From contig JAPZTW010000002.1 in assembly GCA_027533105.1 (NCBI GenBank), forward strand, positions 124,001-188,000: a stretch of 64,000 bases of DNA, given 5' to 3'. The notes under the pieces are model-generated. The model did not search any database, was not told the DNA's origin, and saw only the letters and a list, made by a program, of their open reading frames with translations. Source of the DNA: Sphingomonadaceae bacterium. Its GTDB lineage: Bacteria; Pseudomonadota; Alphaproteobacteria; Sphingomonadales; Sphingomonadaceae. Shown in pieces: positions 52,165 to 61,097 of this stretch. The translations under genes and the position numbers were made by a program. Position 1 is the first letter of the stretch, and the number at the start of each line of letters is the position of its first letter.

Positions 52165-52952
52165 CAGCGGCCCTTGAACTCGGCCTTGCGCTTCTGGAGG
52201 AAGGCCATGCCCCCTTCCATCGCGTCCTGGCTGGCCCCGGCAATGCGCTGGCCTTCAGCTTCGGCGAGCAGCACCTGGCTGAGGTTGCCATCCAGCGCGG
52301 TCATGATGTTGGCCTTCATGGTGGAATAGGCCAGGGTCGGCCCTTCGGACAGGCGGGTGGCCAGCGCCATCGCCTCGTCCAGCAGCACGGCATCATCCAC
52401 CGCCTTGTAGATCAGGCCCCAGTCCTCGGCCTGTTCGGCGCTGATCTTCTCGCCCAGCATCATCATCCGGGTGGCGCGGGCGCGGCCGATGGCGCGGGCC
52501 AGCAGCCAGGTCGACCCGCCGTCCGGCACCAGGCCGATGTTGACGAAGGCCTGAAGGAAATAGGCGCTCTTGCCCGCCAGCACGAAATCGCCGGCGAGCG
52601 CGATCGAGCAACCGACCCCGGCCGCCGCGCCGTTCACCGCCGTAACGACCGGCACCGGCGCGCGCATGATCTGCGTCACCAGCGGGTTGTAGTGGTTCTG
52701 CAGCGCGCGGTGGCTGCCGCCCTTCTGCTCCAGCGGGCTGCGATCGCCGCGCGCCGCCAGGTCCGCGCCCGAGCAGAAGCCCTTGCCCGCCCCGGTGATC
52801 ACCACCGCGCGCGCATCGCCCAGGTCATAGAAGGCTGCGCCCAGCTCGTCCGCCAGCGGGATCGAGGCTGCGTTGAGCCGCTCGGGCCGGTTGAGCGTGA
52901 TCTTCAGCACGTTGCCCACGCGCTCGGTCAGGATCGTTTCGTAATCTGCCAT
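52164..52952 (-). CDS. Enoyl-CoA hydratase/isomerase family protein
   Basis: Crotonase-fold enzyme of 262 residues. It begins MADYETILTERVGNVLKITL and has the oxyanion-hole motifs GAGKGFCSGADLAARGD and AVNGAAAGVGCSIALAGDFV. The Asp-containing NIGLVPDGGSTWLLARAIG occupies the second catalytic-Glu position, as in PaaG-type isomerases (Asp rather than Glu). Whether it is hydratase or isomerase is open. It sits between mce and the GST gene; the 143-base gap to mce holds a palindromic repeat. Confidence 0.88.
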   Translation of the reverse strand: MADYETILTERVGNVLKITLNRPERLNAASIPLADELGAAFYDLGDARAVVITGAGKGFCSGADLAARGDRSPLEQKGGSHRALQNHYNPLVTQIMRAPVPVVTAVNGAAAGVGCSIALAGDFVLAGKSAYFLQAFVNIGLVPDGGSTWLLARAIGRARATRMMMLGEKISAEQAEDWGLIYKAVDDAVLLDEAMALATRLSEGPTLAYSTMKANIMTALDGNLSQVLLAEAEGQRIAGASQDAMEGGMAFLQKRKAEFKGR

Positions 52953-52968
52953 CTTCTTCCCTCTCTTG

Positions 52969-53087
52969 CCCTCTCACCTTCAGGGGAGAGGATACGTAGG
53001 CTTGGCAGCTTGCTGCCTAGCCGAAGTTGGAGAGGGGCTGCTTTGCCGCCCCCCCACTCCCAACCCTCTCCCCTGAAGGGGAGAGGG
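52969..53087. repeat. Palindromic repeat pair (CCCTCTCCCCT type) between mce and enoyl-CoA hydratase
   Basis: CCCTCTCCCCT (53064-53074), GA, AGGGGAGAGGG (53077-53087) is a perfect 11-bp palindrome; an imperfect copy (CCCTCTCACCTTCAGGGGAG) begins at 52969. The space between contains another small palindrome (GGCAGC TT GCTGCC). It fills the gap after mce. Confidence 0.8.
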
Positions 53088-53095
53088 CTTCTGTT

Positions 53096-53548
53096 CTAAT
53101 TCGACCAGTGCGTGCCCTCGCTTGGCGTTTCCATGATCTCGGTCAGCACCCCGCCCATGTCCTTGGGGTGGACGAAGAAGATCAGCGTGCCGTGGGCGCC
53201 GATCCGCGGCTCGCCCAGCACGCGCTTGCCCATGGCCTCGAACTCGGCCTTGGCGGCGTGGATGTCGGGCACTTCGTAGCAGACGTGGTGCTGCCCGCCG
53301 GCGGGGTTCTTTTCCAGGAACCCGGCGATCGAGGTATTGCCCGGCAGCGGCTCGATCAGCTCGATCTGCGTGCCGTTCAGTTCACCATCCGCGCCCGGCG
53401 TATCGACGAAGCAGACCTTCACGCCCTGCGATTCCAGATCGAACGGCTCATGGATCTTCGTCGCGCCCATGACGTCGCGGTAGAAGACGATGGAATCGGC
53501 GATGGACGGTGTTGCCACGCCGATGTGGTTAAGGCGGCCTAGTTTCAT
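53096..53548 (-). CDS. mce: Methylmalonyl-CoA epimerase
   Basis: Interconverts (S)- and (R)-methylmalonyl-CoA between PccAB and the mutase. The 150-residue product is a pair of VOC-fold modules: MKLGRLNHIGVATPSIADS (metal His in NHIGVA), IELIEPLPGNTSIAGFLEKN, GQHHVCYEVPDIHAA (second metal His) and GTLIFFVHPKDMGGVLTEIM (metal Glu near the end). The ATG at 53548 overlaps the small upstream ORF by four bases. Confidence 0.96.
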   Translation of the reverse strand: MKLGRLNHIGVATPSIADSIVFYRDVMGATKIHEPFDLESQGVKVCFVDTPGADGELNGTQIELIEPLPGNTSIAGFLEKNPAGGQHHVCYEVPDIHAAKAEFEAMGKRVLGEPRIGAHGTLIFFVHPKDMGGVLTEIMETPSEGTHWSN

Positions 53549-53760
53549 AAAATCTTCAATCCATAGAGCAGGTTGTAGATTGGACTTGTTCGAGTTCGGA
53601 CATTGTCGAGGCACTGGGACCTTTCGACAGAGCGCTCCGGGCTCCACACTCCGCACATTTCTAGCTCGAGCGCGTAACGCTGATTTTCGAGCCGAATGAT
53701 CGCAGAACCAAACCACAGCAAAGCCGCGATCAACACTGCGATGGTTGTGTTCTTCGCCAT
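53545..53760 (-). CDS. Small membrane-anchored protein coupled to mce
   Basis: A 71-residue protein with a hydrophobic N-terminal helix (TTIAVLIAALLWFGSAII) and a charged tail with two Cys (EMCGVWSPERSVERSQCLDN). The ATG at 53760 follows GAAGGTTGGAG; the stop overlaps the mce ATG (ATGA), evidence for real translation. It has lower GC than its neighbours and I recognise no family. It lies 13 bases after the pccB stop, so it is in the same operon; function unknown. Confidence 0.65.
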   Translation of the reverse strand: MAKNTTIAVLIAALLWFGSAIIRLENQRYALELEMCGVWSPERSVERSQCLDNVRTRTSPIYNLLYGLKIL

Positions 53761-53773
53761 CTCCAACCTTCAA

Positions 53774-55321
53774 TTAAAGCGGAATATTGTCGTGCTTCTT
53801 CCACGGGTTGGCGAGCTGCTTGTTGCGCAGTTTCCGCAGCCCCAGCGCAATCCGCCGCCTTGTATTCCGCGGGTGGATCACCTCGTCGATGAAGCCCTTG
53901 CTCGCCGCGACGAAGGGGTTGGCGAAGCGGTCTTCGTATTCGGCGGTGCGCTCGGCGATCTTTTCGGGATCGCCCAGGTCCTGGCGGAAGATGATCTCCA
54001 CCGCACCCTTGGCGCCCATCACGGCGATTTCCCCGGTCGGCCAGGAATAGTTGAGATCGCCGCGCAGGTGCTTCGAGCTCATCACGCAATAGGCGCCGCC
54101 ATAGGCCTTGCGGGTGATCACGGTGATCTTCGGCACGGTCGCCTCGGCATAGGCGAACAACAGCTTGGCGCCGTGCTTGATGATCCCGCCATATTCCTGC
54201 GCCGTGCCGGGAAGGAAGCCGGGCACGTCAACGAAAGTCAGGATCGGGATATCGAAGGCATCGCAGAACCGCACGAAGCGCGCGGCCTTCTTGCTGGCGT
54301 TGATATCGAGTACGCCGGCCAGCACCATCGGCTGATTGGCGACCACGCCCACGGTGCGCCCTTCGACCCGGCCGAAGCCGACGATGATGTTGGCGGCATG
54401 GCCCGGCTGGATTTCGAAGAACTCGCCCTCGTCCAGCACCTTCCGCACCACTTCGTGCATGTCATAGGGCTGGTTGGCATTGGCCGGGATCAGGGTGTCG
54501 AGGCTTTCCTCGATCCGGTCATAGGGATCGCTGCTCGGCCGTTCGGGCACGCCGCCGCCATGGGCAAACGAGCGGTTCGACAGCGGCAGGTAATCGATCA
54601 GGTCGCGCGCGGTCAGCAGCGCCTCGATATCGTTTTCGAGCGCCAAGTCGGCGACCGAGGTCTTGGTGCTGTGCGTTACCGCCCCACCCAGTTCCTCTTG
54701 CGTCACGATCTCGTTGGTCACGGTCTTCACCACGTCCGGACCGGTCACGAACATGTAGGAGCTGTCCTTCACCATGAAGATGAAGTCGGTCATGGCGGGC
54801 GAATAGACCGCCCCGCCCGCGCAGGGCCCCATGATCAGCGACAGCTGCGGCACCACGCCCGATGCCAGCACGTTGCGCTGGAAGATCTCGGTATAGCCGC
54901 CGAGCGAAGCCACCCCTTCCTGGATGCGCGCGCCGCCCGAGTCATTCAGCCCGATCACCGGCGCGCCCACCTTCATCGCCGCGTCCATGATCTTGCAGAT
55001 CTTCATCGCGTGGCGTTCCGACACGGCCCCGCCGAACACGGTGAAATCCTGGGCATAGACATAGACCAGTCGGCCATTGATCGTGCCGGAACCCGTCACC
55101 ACGCCATCGCCGGGGATCACCGTATCGGGCATGCCAAAGTCGACGCAATTGTGTTCGACATACATGCCGACTTCTTCGAAGCTGCCTTCATCGAGCAGGA
55201 TCGAAAGGCGCTCGCGCGCGGTCAGCTTGCCCTTGGCGTGCTGCGCGTCGATGCGCTTCTGCCCCCCGCCCGCGCGAGCGGCAGCACGGCGGCGTTCCAT
55301 TTCGGCGATATTTGCGGACAT
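53774..55321 (-). CDS. pccB: Acyl-CoA (propionyl-CoA) carboxylase carboxyltransferase beta subunit
   Basis: Transfers CO2 from biotin to propionyl-CoA. The 515-residue product starts [20 protein letters not shown] and shows the two crotonase-like halves: [19 protein letters not shown] and [20 protein letters not shown] in the first, [20 protein letters not shown] and [18 protein letters not shown] in the second. The ATG at 55321 has GAGGGAA upstream. It is the first gene of the propionate cluster, divergent from the PccR-like regulator; the shared 200-base region has TTTGCAAA motifs. Confidence 0.95.
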   Translation of the reverse strand: MSANIAEMERRRAAARAGGGQKRIDAQHAKGKLTARERLSILLDEGSFEEVGMYVEHNCVDFGMPDTVIPGDGVVTGSGTINGRLVYVYAQDFTVFGGAVSERHAMKICKIMDAAMKVGAPVIGLNDSGGARIQEGVASLGGYTEIFQRNVLASGVVPQLSLIMGPCAGGAVYSPAMTDFIFMVKDSSYMFVTGPDVVKTVTNEIVTQEELGGAVTHSTKTSVADLALENDIEALLTARDLIDYLPLSNRSFAHGGGVPERPSSDPYDRIEESLDTLIPANANQPYDMHEVVRKVLDEGEFFEIQPGHAANIIVGFGRVEGRTVGVVANQPMVLAGVLDINASKKAARFVRFCDAFDIPILTFVDVPGFLPGTAQEYGGIIKHGAKLLFAYAEATVPKITVITRKAYGGAYCVMSSKHLRGDLNYSWPTGEIAVMGAKGAVEIIFRQDLGDPEKIAERTAEYEDRFANPFVAASKGFIDEVIHPRNTRRRIALGLRKLRNKQLANPWKKHDNIPL

Positions 55322-55391
55322 GCGTTCCCTCGTCCCCGGTAAATCCGAAGCAGGCGGGATGGAACGCGGCGGCGGCAATGTCCAATGTGAA

Positions 55392-55422
55392 TTTGCAAAG
55401 TTGCGAATACCAAGTTTGCAAA
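55392..55422. promoter_or_regulatory. TTTGCAAA operator array between pccB and pccR
   Basis: TTTGCAAA at 55392-55399 and 55415-55422, with a related TTGCGAA at 55401-55407 between them. Identical self-complementary 8-mers at this spacing in a divergent promoter are a strong operator sign. PccR of Rhodobacter sphaeroides binds TTTGCAAA-type repeats at pccB, so this is the likely PccR site. Confidence 0.7.
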
Positions 55423-55445
55423 ATTCCGCGAAGCGGCTCATTACG

Positions 55446-55510
55446 CTTCGCGTCTTTGCGTCTTTGCGTGAGTACGATTGATTATCACGCAAAGACGCAA
55501 AGACGCGAAG
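55446..55510. repeat. 26-bp perfect inverted repeat in the pccR leader
   Basis: The arm 55446-55471 (starting CTTCGCGTCTTTGCGTCTTT) is perfectly complementary to 55485-55510, with a 13-base loop. Each arm holds an internal direct repeat (GCGTCTTT twice). It ends 11 bases before the pccR ATG and touches its ribosome-binding sequence (AGAGGA). Elements with this core are common in sphingomonad genomes. Confidence 0.9.
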
Positions 55511-55521
55511 AGGATGCAGCC

Positions 55522-56922
55522 ATGCTGAAACGTCGCATTTTTGCCGGCGAAAGATTGAAGGCGCTGCGCGCAGAGCGCGGGCTGAATCAGGCCGCAATGG
55601 GCAAGCTGCTGGAGGTATCGACCTCCTACCTCTCGCAGCTGGAAAACGATGACCGCCCACTGACCCCGGCCCTGGTCGAGCGCCTCAGCCGCGCCTTCCC
55701 GCTCGACTGGCGGGAAATCGGCGCAGGCGATGCCGAGGCGCGCCTCGCCGCCCTGCGCGAAGCCAATGCCGACCCGCTGTTTGCCGAGCCGATGGATGCG
55801 GCGCAACTGGCCCGCTTTGCCGAACAGCAGCCGGTTCTGGCGGAACGGTTCATTGCCCTGCACGAAGCCTATCGCCGATCCGGTCAGCGCTTGCAGATGG
55901 TGGACGAGGCGCTCGCCTCGGAAGCCACTGGTGTCGCCCGCCTGCCGTGGGAGGAAGTGCGCGACTGGTTCCACCTTGCCAACAATTACGTCGACAGCCT
56001 CGACCGCGCGGCCGAGGCGCTGGCGACCCGGCTGGGCACGCCCTCGCCCGATACGGCGGCGATCGAGGGCTATCTGCGCAATGCCCTGTCGGTTTCGCTG
56101 GTCTATTCCGGGCAGGCGGGCCTGCGCGCCTATGATGCGGAAATGGGCCACCTGACGATCGATCCCGGCCAACCGGCCGAAACGCGCCGCTTCCAGCTGG
56201 CCCATCAGCTGGCCGCGCTAGCGCTGAAGGACGAGATTGCCGCCGTGGTCGAAAGCGCGGAGCTGCGCAGCACGGCCAGCCGCCAGCTGCTGTTCGTGGG
56301 CCTGTGCAATTATGCCGCCGGGGCCCTGCTGATGCCCTATCGCCGGTTCCGCGCCGCGGCGCGCGCCGTGCGCCACGATATCGACCGGCTGGCCCAGCAG
56401 TTTGGCGTCAGCTTCGAACAGGCCTGCCACCGTCTCTCCACCCTGCAGCGCGAGGATGCGCGCGGGGTGCCGTTCTTCTTCTGCCGGGTCGACATGGCCG
56501 GCAACATCACCAAGCGCCACTCGGCCACCCGGCTGCAATTCGCCCGGTTCGGCGGAGCCTGCCCGCTGTGGATCGTGCACGAGGCCGTGGCGATCCCTGA
56601 CCGGATCCTGGTCCAGCTGGCCGAAACGCCCGACGGGGTGCGCTATGTCTCGATGGCCAAGGGCCTGGTGAAGGCCTCTGGCTCTTACGAGCGCGCGCCC
56701 CGCCGCTATGCCGTGGCGCTGGGCTGCGAGGCGGAACATGCCGCCGAGTTCATCTATGCCGATGGCCTCGACCTGACAGCGGAACGCGCAGCCACCCGGA
56801 TCGGCATATCCTGCCGCATCTGCCCGCGCGCCGATTGCGACCAGCGCGCGTTCCCGCCCAGCGACCGCGCGATCAGTGTCGATCCCGACCAGCGCGGCGT
56901 GGTGCCTTACCGCGTTGGCTAA
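55522..56922 (+). CDS. pccR: PccR-like short-chain acyl-CoA-responsive XRE-family regulator
   Basis: A 466-residue regulator. The N-terminal helix-turn-helix ([20 protein letters not shown] then [20 protein letters not shown]) spans about residues 10-60. A middle ImmA/IrrE-like domain (about 200-330) lacks a clear zinc HEXXH (it reads [13 protein letters not shown]). The C-terminal domain has [19 protein letters not shown], the Cys-rich motif of this family. The ATG at 55522 follows AGAGGA. Divergence from pccB supports control of propionyl-CoA metabolism. Its stop overlaps the convergent reductase gene by four bases. Confidence 0.9.
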   Translation: MLKRRIFAGERLKALRAERGLNQAAMGKLLEVSTSYLSQLENDDRPLTPALVERLSRAFPLDWREIGAGDAEARLAALREANADPLFAEPMDAAQLARFAEQQPVLAERFIALHEAYRRSGQRLQMVDEALASEATGVARLPWEEVRDWFHLANNYVDSLDRAAEALATRLGTPSPDTAAIEGYLRNALSVSLVYSGQAGLRAYDAEMGHLTIDPGQPAETRRFQLAHQLAALALKDEIAAVVESAELRSTASRQLLFVGLCNYAAGALLMPYRRFRAAARAVRHDIDRLAQQFGVSFEQACHRLSTLQREDARGVPFFFCRVDMAGNITKRHSATRLQFARFGGACPLWIVHEAVAIPDRILVQLAETPDGVRYVSMAKGLVKASGSYERAPRRYAVALGCEAEHAAEFIYADGLDLTAERAATRIGISCRICPRADCDQRAFPPSDRAISVDPDQRGVVPYRVG

Positions 56923-57935
56923 ACCTTCACGATCCCCAGCCGGATCATGTCGCGCGCGGTGTCGAGGATGCTTTCCTCTACCGGGCGCGGGACCCAGCCC
57001 AGCACTTCGCGGGCATGATCGGCCGGGCTTTCGCGCCGCCCGCCCAGTTCGCCAATCACCTGGCGAACAATCGGATCGAACAGCGCGGCCAACCGCACGG
57101 CCCAGTTGGGCAGGCGCAGCTTCGGCACCTTGCGCGCCTGCGGTCCCAGCCCGGCGCGGAGGATCTCCGCGATTTCGGGCATCATCATGAACGGGCCGGA
57201 ACAGATGAAGCGCTCGTTCGCCATGTTGGGGGCAGTCAGGCAGCGCACGTGCATATCGGCCACGTCGCGCACGTCGACCACGCCGAAACCGAAATTGGGC
57301 AGGCCCGGCATCGAACCTTCGAGCAGCTTCTTGATTGCTTCGAGCGAGGTCGAAAAATCGCCCGATTGCAGCGGCCCCAGCACCAGCGACGGATTGACGG
57401 TGACGAATTCCATATCGCCGCCCTCGGCCGCCACCCAATCGCGCGCGGCGCGTTCGGCGATGGTCTTGGACTTCACATAGGCATAGGCATCGGGGCTATC
57501 GACGTTGGTCCAGTCGGCCTCGGTAAAGCGGGTCTTGCTGCGCGGGTGGCCATAGGCAATCGCGGCCATCGAACTGGTCATGACGAACCGCTTGATCCCG
57601 GCCGCCTTGGCGGCCTTCAGCGCACGCAAGGCACCGTCGCGCGCCGGAATGATCAGCTCGTCATCGCTCTTCGGCGCATTGCTGGGCAGCGGCGAAGCGA
57701 CGTGGGCCACGTGGCTGCAACCCGCCATCGCCTCGGCCCAGCCGGCATCGCTCATCAGGTCGGCGGCGAAGAATTTGACCTTGCTGTCATCCACGCCCAG
57801 CGCAGCGCGCACTTCGGCTTCGCGCGCCAGGTTGCGGATCGTGGTGTGTACGGTCCAGCCCTCGGCCACCAATTGGCGAATGATGAACCCGGCGATGTAT
57901 CCGCTGCCACCCGAAACGAAGACCGTACCTGCCAT
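56919..57935 (-). CDS. NAD(P)-dependent epimerase/aldehyde reductase (extended SDR)
   Basis: A 338-residue extended short-chain dehydrogenase. The N-terminal VFVSGGSGYIAGFIIRQLV has the GxxGxxG nucleotide motif, HVASPLP follows strand 4, and the catalytic YxxxK is DAYAYVKSKTIAERAARD with Ser in MTSSMAAIAYG. It is close to dihydroflavonol 4-reductase-type or yeast Gre2-like carbonyl reductases; substrate unknown. It lies 59 bases after gor on the same strand. Confidence 0.88.
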   Translation of the reverse strand: MAGTVFVSGGSGYIAGFIIRQLVAEGWTVHTTIRNLAREAEVRAALGVDDSKVKFFAADLMSDAGWAEAMAGCSHVAHVASPLPSNAPKSDDELIIPARDGALRALKAAKAAGIKRFVMTSSMAAIAYGHPRSKTRFTEADWTNVDSPDAYAYVKSKTIAERAARDWVAAEGGDMEFVTVNPSLVLGPLQSGDFSTSLEAIKKLLEGSMPGLPNFGFGVVDVRDVADMHVRCLTAPNMANERFICSGPFMMMPEIAEILRAGLGPQARKVPKLRLPNWAVRLAALFDPIVRQVIGELGGRRESPADHAREVLGWVPRPVEESILDTARDMIRLGIVKV

Positions 57936-57994
57936 AGGAAAGTTCCCCTTGCCGCTCTGGCGGGCAGCCTACCCCTTTGGTTTCAAATTGCAAC

Positions 57995-59341
57995 CTAGCG
58001 CATCAGCACCAGTTCCTCGGCCATGCTGGGGTGCAGCGCGACCGTTTCGTCGAACTGGGCCTTGGTCAGCCCGGCCTTGACGGCAATGGCCGCGGCCTGA
58101 AGGATTTCGGGTGCGTCCGGCCCCAGCATGTGGATGCCCAGCACCCGGTCGCTCGCCCCGTCGACCACCAGCTTGTAATAGCCGCGCTCGGCCGTGGCCG
58201 AAAACATGTTCTGCATCGGCCGGAAGTCGGACTTGAAGACCTTCACTTCCGGATACTGCGCCCTCGCCTCGTGCTCGGTCAGGCCGACGGCGGCTATCGG
58301 CGGCTGGGTGAAGACCGCGCTGGGGATGTGATCATAGGCGACCGTGCGCGGCGCGTTACCGAACACGGTATCGGCAAAGGCATGGCCCTCGCGGATCGCC
58401 ACCGGTGTCAGCTGCACCCGGTCGGTCACGTCGCCCACGGCATGAATGCTGGGGCAGGTCGTGGCGTTGTATTCGTTGACCGGGATTTCGCCATTGGCGC
58501 CCAGTTCGATCCCGGCATTTTCAAGACCCAGCCCAGCGGTCTTGGGGCGGCGTCCGGTGGCGACCAGCACGACATCGGCCGGGATCGGCTCGCCCTCGCC
58601 CGCATGGACCAACAGCGAACCGTCCGCCGCCTCCTCGACCTTGCGGATCGGGCGGTTGAAGCCGAACTCGATCCCGCGCGCCTGCAGGATCGGCAGCAGC
58701 CGGTCGGTCAGGTCATGGTCATAGCCGCGCAGGATCTTGTCGCTGCGGTTGACCACCGTCACCGCGCTGCCCAGCGCGTTGAACACGCCGGCGAATTCCA
58801 GCGCGATATAACCCGCGCCCTGGATCACCACCCGCCGGGGCAGCTCGGGCAGGTGGAACACCTCGTTCGAGGTGATGCAGTGCTCCACCCCTTCGAACTC
58901 GGGCATGACCGGCCAGGCACCCACCGCGATCAGGATATGCCGCGCGGTAATCTCGCGCCCGCTGGCCAGTCGCACGGAGTTCGGCCCGGCGACCGTGGCG
59001 CGTTCGTGGAAATGCTCGACCTTGTTGCTGTCGAGCGTCGAGGTATAGGCCCGCTCCAGCCGGTCGACATCGCTGGCGACGAAATCGCGCAGTGCCGCCC
59101 AGTCAAAGCTCTGGCCCTGCAGCGTCCAGCCATAGGTTGGCGCATCGTGCAGCGAGTGGGCGAAGTGGCTGGCATAGACCAGCAGCTTCTTGGGCACGCA
59201 GCCGCGGATCACGCAGGTTCCGCCAACGCGGAACTCCTCCGCCACGGCCACCCTGGCACCATGCGAGGCGGCGATCCGGCTGGCGCGCACCCCGCCCGAA
59301 CCGGCGCCGATCACGAACAGGTCATAGTCGAAGTCTGTCAT
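57995..59341 (-). CDS. gor: Glutathione-disulfide reductase
   Basis: FAD enzyme reducing oxidised glutathione with NADPH. The 448-residue product begins MTDFDYDLFVIGAGSGGVRA and has the redox disulfide in GGTCVIRGCVPKKLLVYAS, VIQGAGYIALEFAGVF (NADPH site), VGDVTDRVQLTPVAIREG (FAD) and the C-terminal LHPSMAEELVLMR with the His-Pro-(Ser) active site. Short C-terminal form as in alphaproteobacteria. It is 66 bases from pgi. Confidence 0.93.
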   Translation of the reverse strand: MTDFDYDLFVIGAGSGGVRASRIAASHGARVAVAEEFRVGGTCVIRGCVPKKLLVYASHFAHSLHDAPTYGWTLQGQSFDWAALRDFVASDVDRLERAYTSTLDSNKVEHFHERATVAGPNSVRLASGREITARHILIAVGAWPVMPEFEGVEHCITSNEVFHLPELPRRVVIQGAGYIALEFAGVFNALGSAVTVVNRSDKILRGYDHDLTDRLLPILQARGIEFGFNRPIRKVEEAADGSLLVHAGEGEPIPADVVLVATGRRPKTAGLGLENAGIELGANGEIPVNEYNATTCPSIHAVGDVTDRVQLTPVAIREGHAFADTVFGNAPRTVAYDHIPSAVFTQPPIAAVGLTEHEARAQYPEVKVFKSDFRPMQNMFSATAERGYYKLVVDGASDRVLGIHMLGPDAPEILQAAAIAVKAGLTKAQFDETVALHPSMAEELVLMR

Positions 59342-59407
59342 GGCCGGGATATGGGGTGCCGGTGGGGTGTTTGCCAAACGGTTTTGCTGTGACTGCCGAT
59401 AGCGGGC

Positions 59408-60922
59408 CTATGCCAGCCCCGCCTCGGCCAGGAGCGCGCTGGTGCTGGCATCGAACTGTGCCCCCGCCGTGCCGATCGACTTGGCGATTTCCTTGCCCAG
59501 TTCCACCCCGAACTGGTCGAAGGCGTTGATCTCCATCAGCACGGCATTGGCAAAGGTGCGGTGCTCGTGGAAGGCGATCAGCGCGCCCAGCGTGGCCGCG
59601 TTCAGTTCCTCGCACAGGATCGTGGCGGACGGGCGATCGCCGGGATAGGCGCGCGCCGGATCTTCCGCCGCCTTGCCCGCCATCAGCGCCGCGCCTTGCG
59701 CAAAGCAGTTGGCGAGGAGGTTGCGGTGATGCTCGGCCGAAAGCTCGTCACCCGCAGCAATGCAGGCGATGAAGTCGACCGGGACCACGTGGGTCCCTTG
59801 ATGAAGCAGCTGGAACACGGCGTGCTGGGCATCGGTCCCGACCCCGCCCCAGGTGATCGGCGCGGTCGCCCCATCGACCGGGCGGCCATCGGCTTTCACC
59901 GCCTTGCCATTGCTCTCCATCTCCAGCTGCTGGAGATAGCTGGGGAACAGCCGCAGCCGCTCGTCATAGGCAAAGACCGCGCGGGTCTGGCAGCCGCGCA
60001 GGCGCGCATAGGTCAGGTCGGCAAAGGCGGCGCGCAGCGGCAGGTTGGCCGCGCCCTCGGCCTCCAGGAAATGCCGGTCCATCGCCGCCGCGCCGTCGAG
60101 CAGTTCGGCGAATTCGTCCATGCCCAGCGCCAGGGCAACCGGGAACCCGATCGAGGACCACAACGAATAGCGCCCGCCGACGCTTTCGGTGAACGGCAGG
60201 ACGCGGGTTTCATCGACGCCCCATTCCACTGCCTTTTCGGGATTGGCAGTCAGCGCGACGACCCGGCCATAGGGATCTTCGACACCATTTTCCTTCAGCC
60301 AGGCCAGCGCCGACATGGCATTGGTCATGGTCTCGGTGGTGGTGAAGGTCTTGCTGGCAACCGCGACCAGCGTGGTGGCCGGATCGCACTTGGCAAAGGC
60401 CGCTTCCAGCGCGCAGCCATCGATATTGGCGACGACATGCACATCGACCACCGCCCCGTCGCGGGTCAGCGCATCGAGCGCCAGCGCCGGGCCCAGCGCC
60501 GAGCCACCGATGCCGATGTGGATGAGGTGCCGCACTTCGCCCAGCGCGCCGCCGTGGATCGCGGCGACGAGGCCGGCCATCCGGGCATGGAGCGCGCCCG
60601 CCTCTTCGACCGTGCTGTCACGCCCGATGCCACGCTGGGCGGTGTGCTCCACCGCGCGGCCTTCGGTGACGTTGATCGGCTCGCCCGCAAACATCGCCCC
60701 GCGCGCCTTCTTGAAGCCCACCGCTTCGGCCAGCGCCTCGAACCCGGCAATGTGCGCCGCGTCGAGGTGGGTCTTCGACCAGTCAAACCGGATCGCCCCG
60801 CCGGGAAGGTCAAGCTTGTTCGACAGGTGCGCGACCCGCTCCGGATCGGCGAACAGTTCGCTCAGGCGCGGCCGGGGCAGGCCGGCAAGCTGCTGCCAGG
60901 CAGCTGCGACGGGATCGGACAT
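59408..60922 (-). CDS. pgi: Glucose-6-phosphate isomerase
   Basis: Interconverts glucose 6-phosphate and fructose 6-phosphate. The 504-residue product has the PGI signatures FTTTETMTNAMSALAWLKE region, VGGRYSLWSSIGFPVALALG and QLEMESNGKAVKADGRPVDG, with active-site HQGTHVVPVDFIACI and the C-terminal INAFDQFGVELGKEIAKSIG. The ATG at 60922 (MSDPVAAAWQQLAGLPRPRL) is the family start; upstream in-frame sequence overlaps the lepB promoter region. It is divergent from lepB. Confidence 0.96.
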   Translation of the reverse strand: MSDPVAAAWQQLAGLPRPRLSELFADPERVAHLSNKLDLPGGAIRFDWSKTHLDAAHIAGFEALAEAVGFKKARGAMFAGEPINVTEGRAVEHTAQRGIGRDSTVEEAGALHARMAGLVAAIHGGALGEVRHLIHIGIGGSALGPALALDALTRDGAVVDVHVVANIDGCALEAAFAKCDPATTLVAVASKTFTTTETMTNAMSALAWLKENGVEDPYGRVVALTANPEKAVEWGVDETRVLPFTESVGGRYSLWSSIGFPVALALGMDEFAELLDGAAAMDRHFLEAEGAANLPLRAAFADLTYARLRGCQTRAVFAYDERLRLFPSYLQQLEMESNGKAVKADGRPVDGATAPITWGGVGTDAQHAVFQLLHQGTHVVPVDFIACIAAGDELSAEHHRNLLANCFAQGAALMAGKAAEDPARAYPGDRPSATILCEELNAATLGALIAFHEHRTFANAVLMEINAFDQFGVELGKEIAKSIGTAGAQFDASTSALLAEAGLA

Positions 60923-61097
60923 GGCAGATGGCTCCCCAAGAGGTTTCGCGGGCCCTAATGCCCGTGGCAACCGCGCGGGCCAAGGGTGTAAAATCGTATT
61001 CGTGGCCCGGCTGGCCGGGTCTTGTCGATTGATCTGCGCCCCCTGCCCCCGACCTTGCCCCTTGACGCGCGCCGCCTGCCCTCCGATGGACTTGGCC

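Noticed and set aside
53696..55342. Plus-strand open frame of about 550 codons opposite pccB
   Set aside because: Antisense shadow; pccB motifs run through the entire region on the other strand.
55322..55521. CRISPR-like repeats (CGCAAAGACGCAAAGACG)
   Set aside because: Only one inverted pair with short internal direct repeats and no spacers of even length; a palindromic element, not an array.
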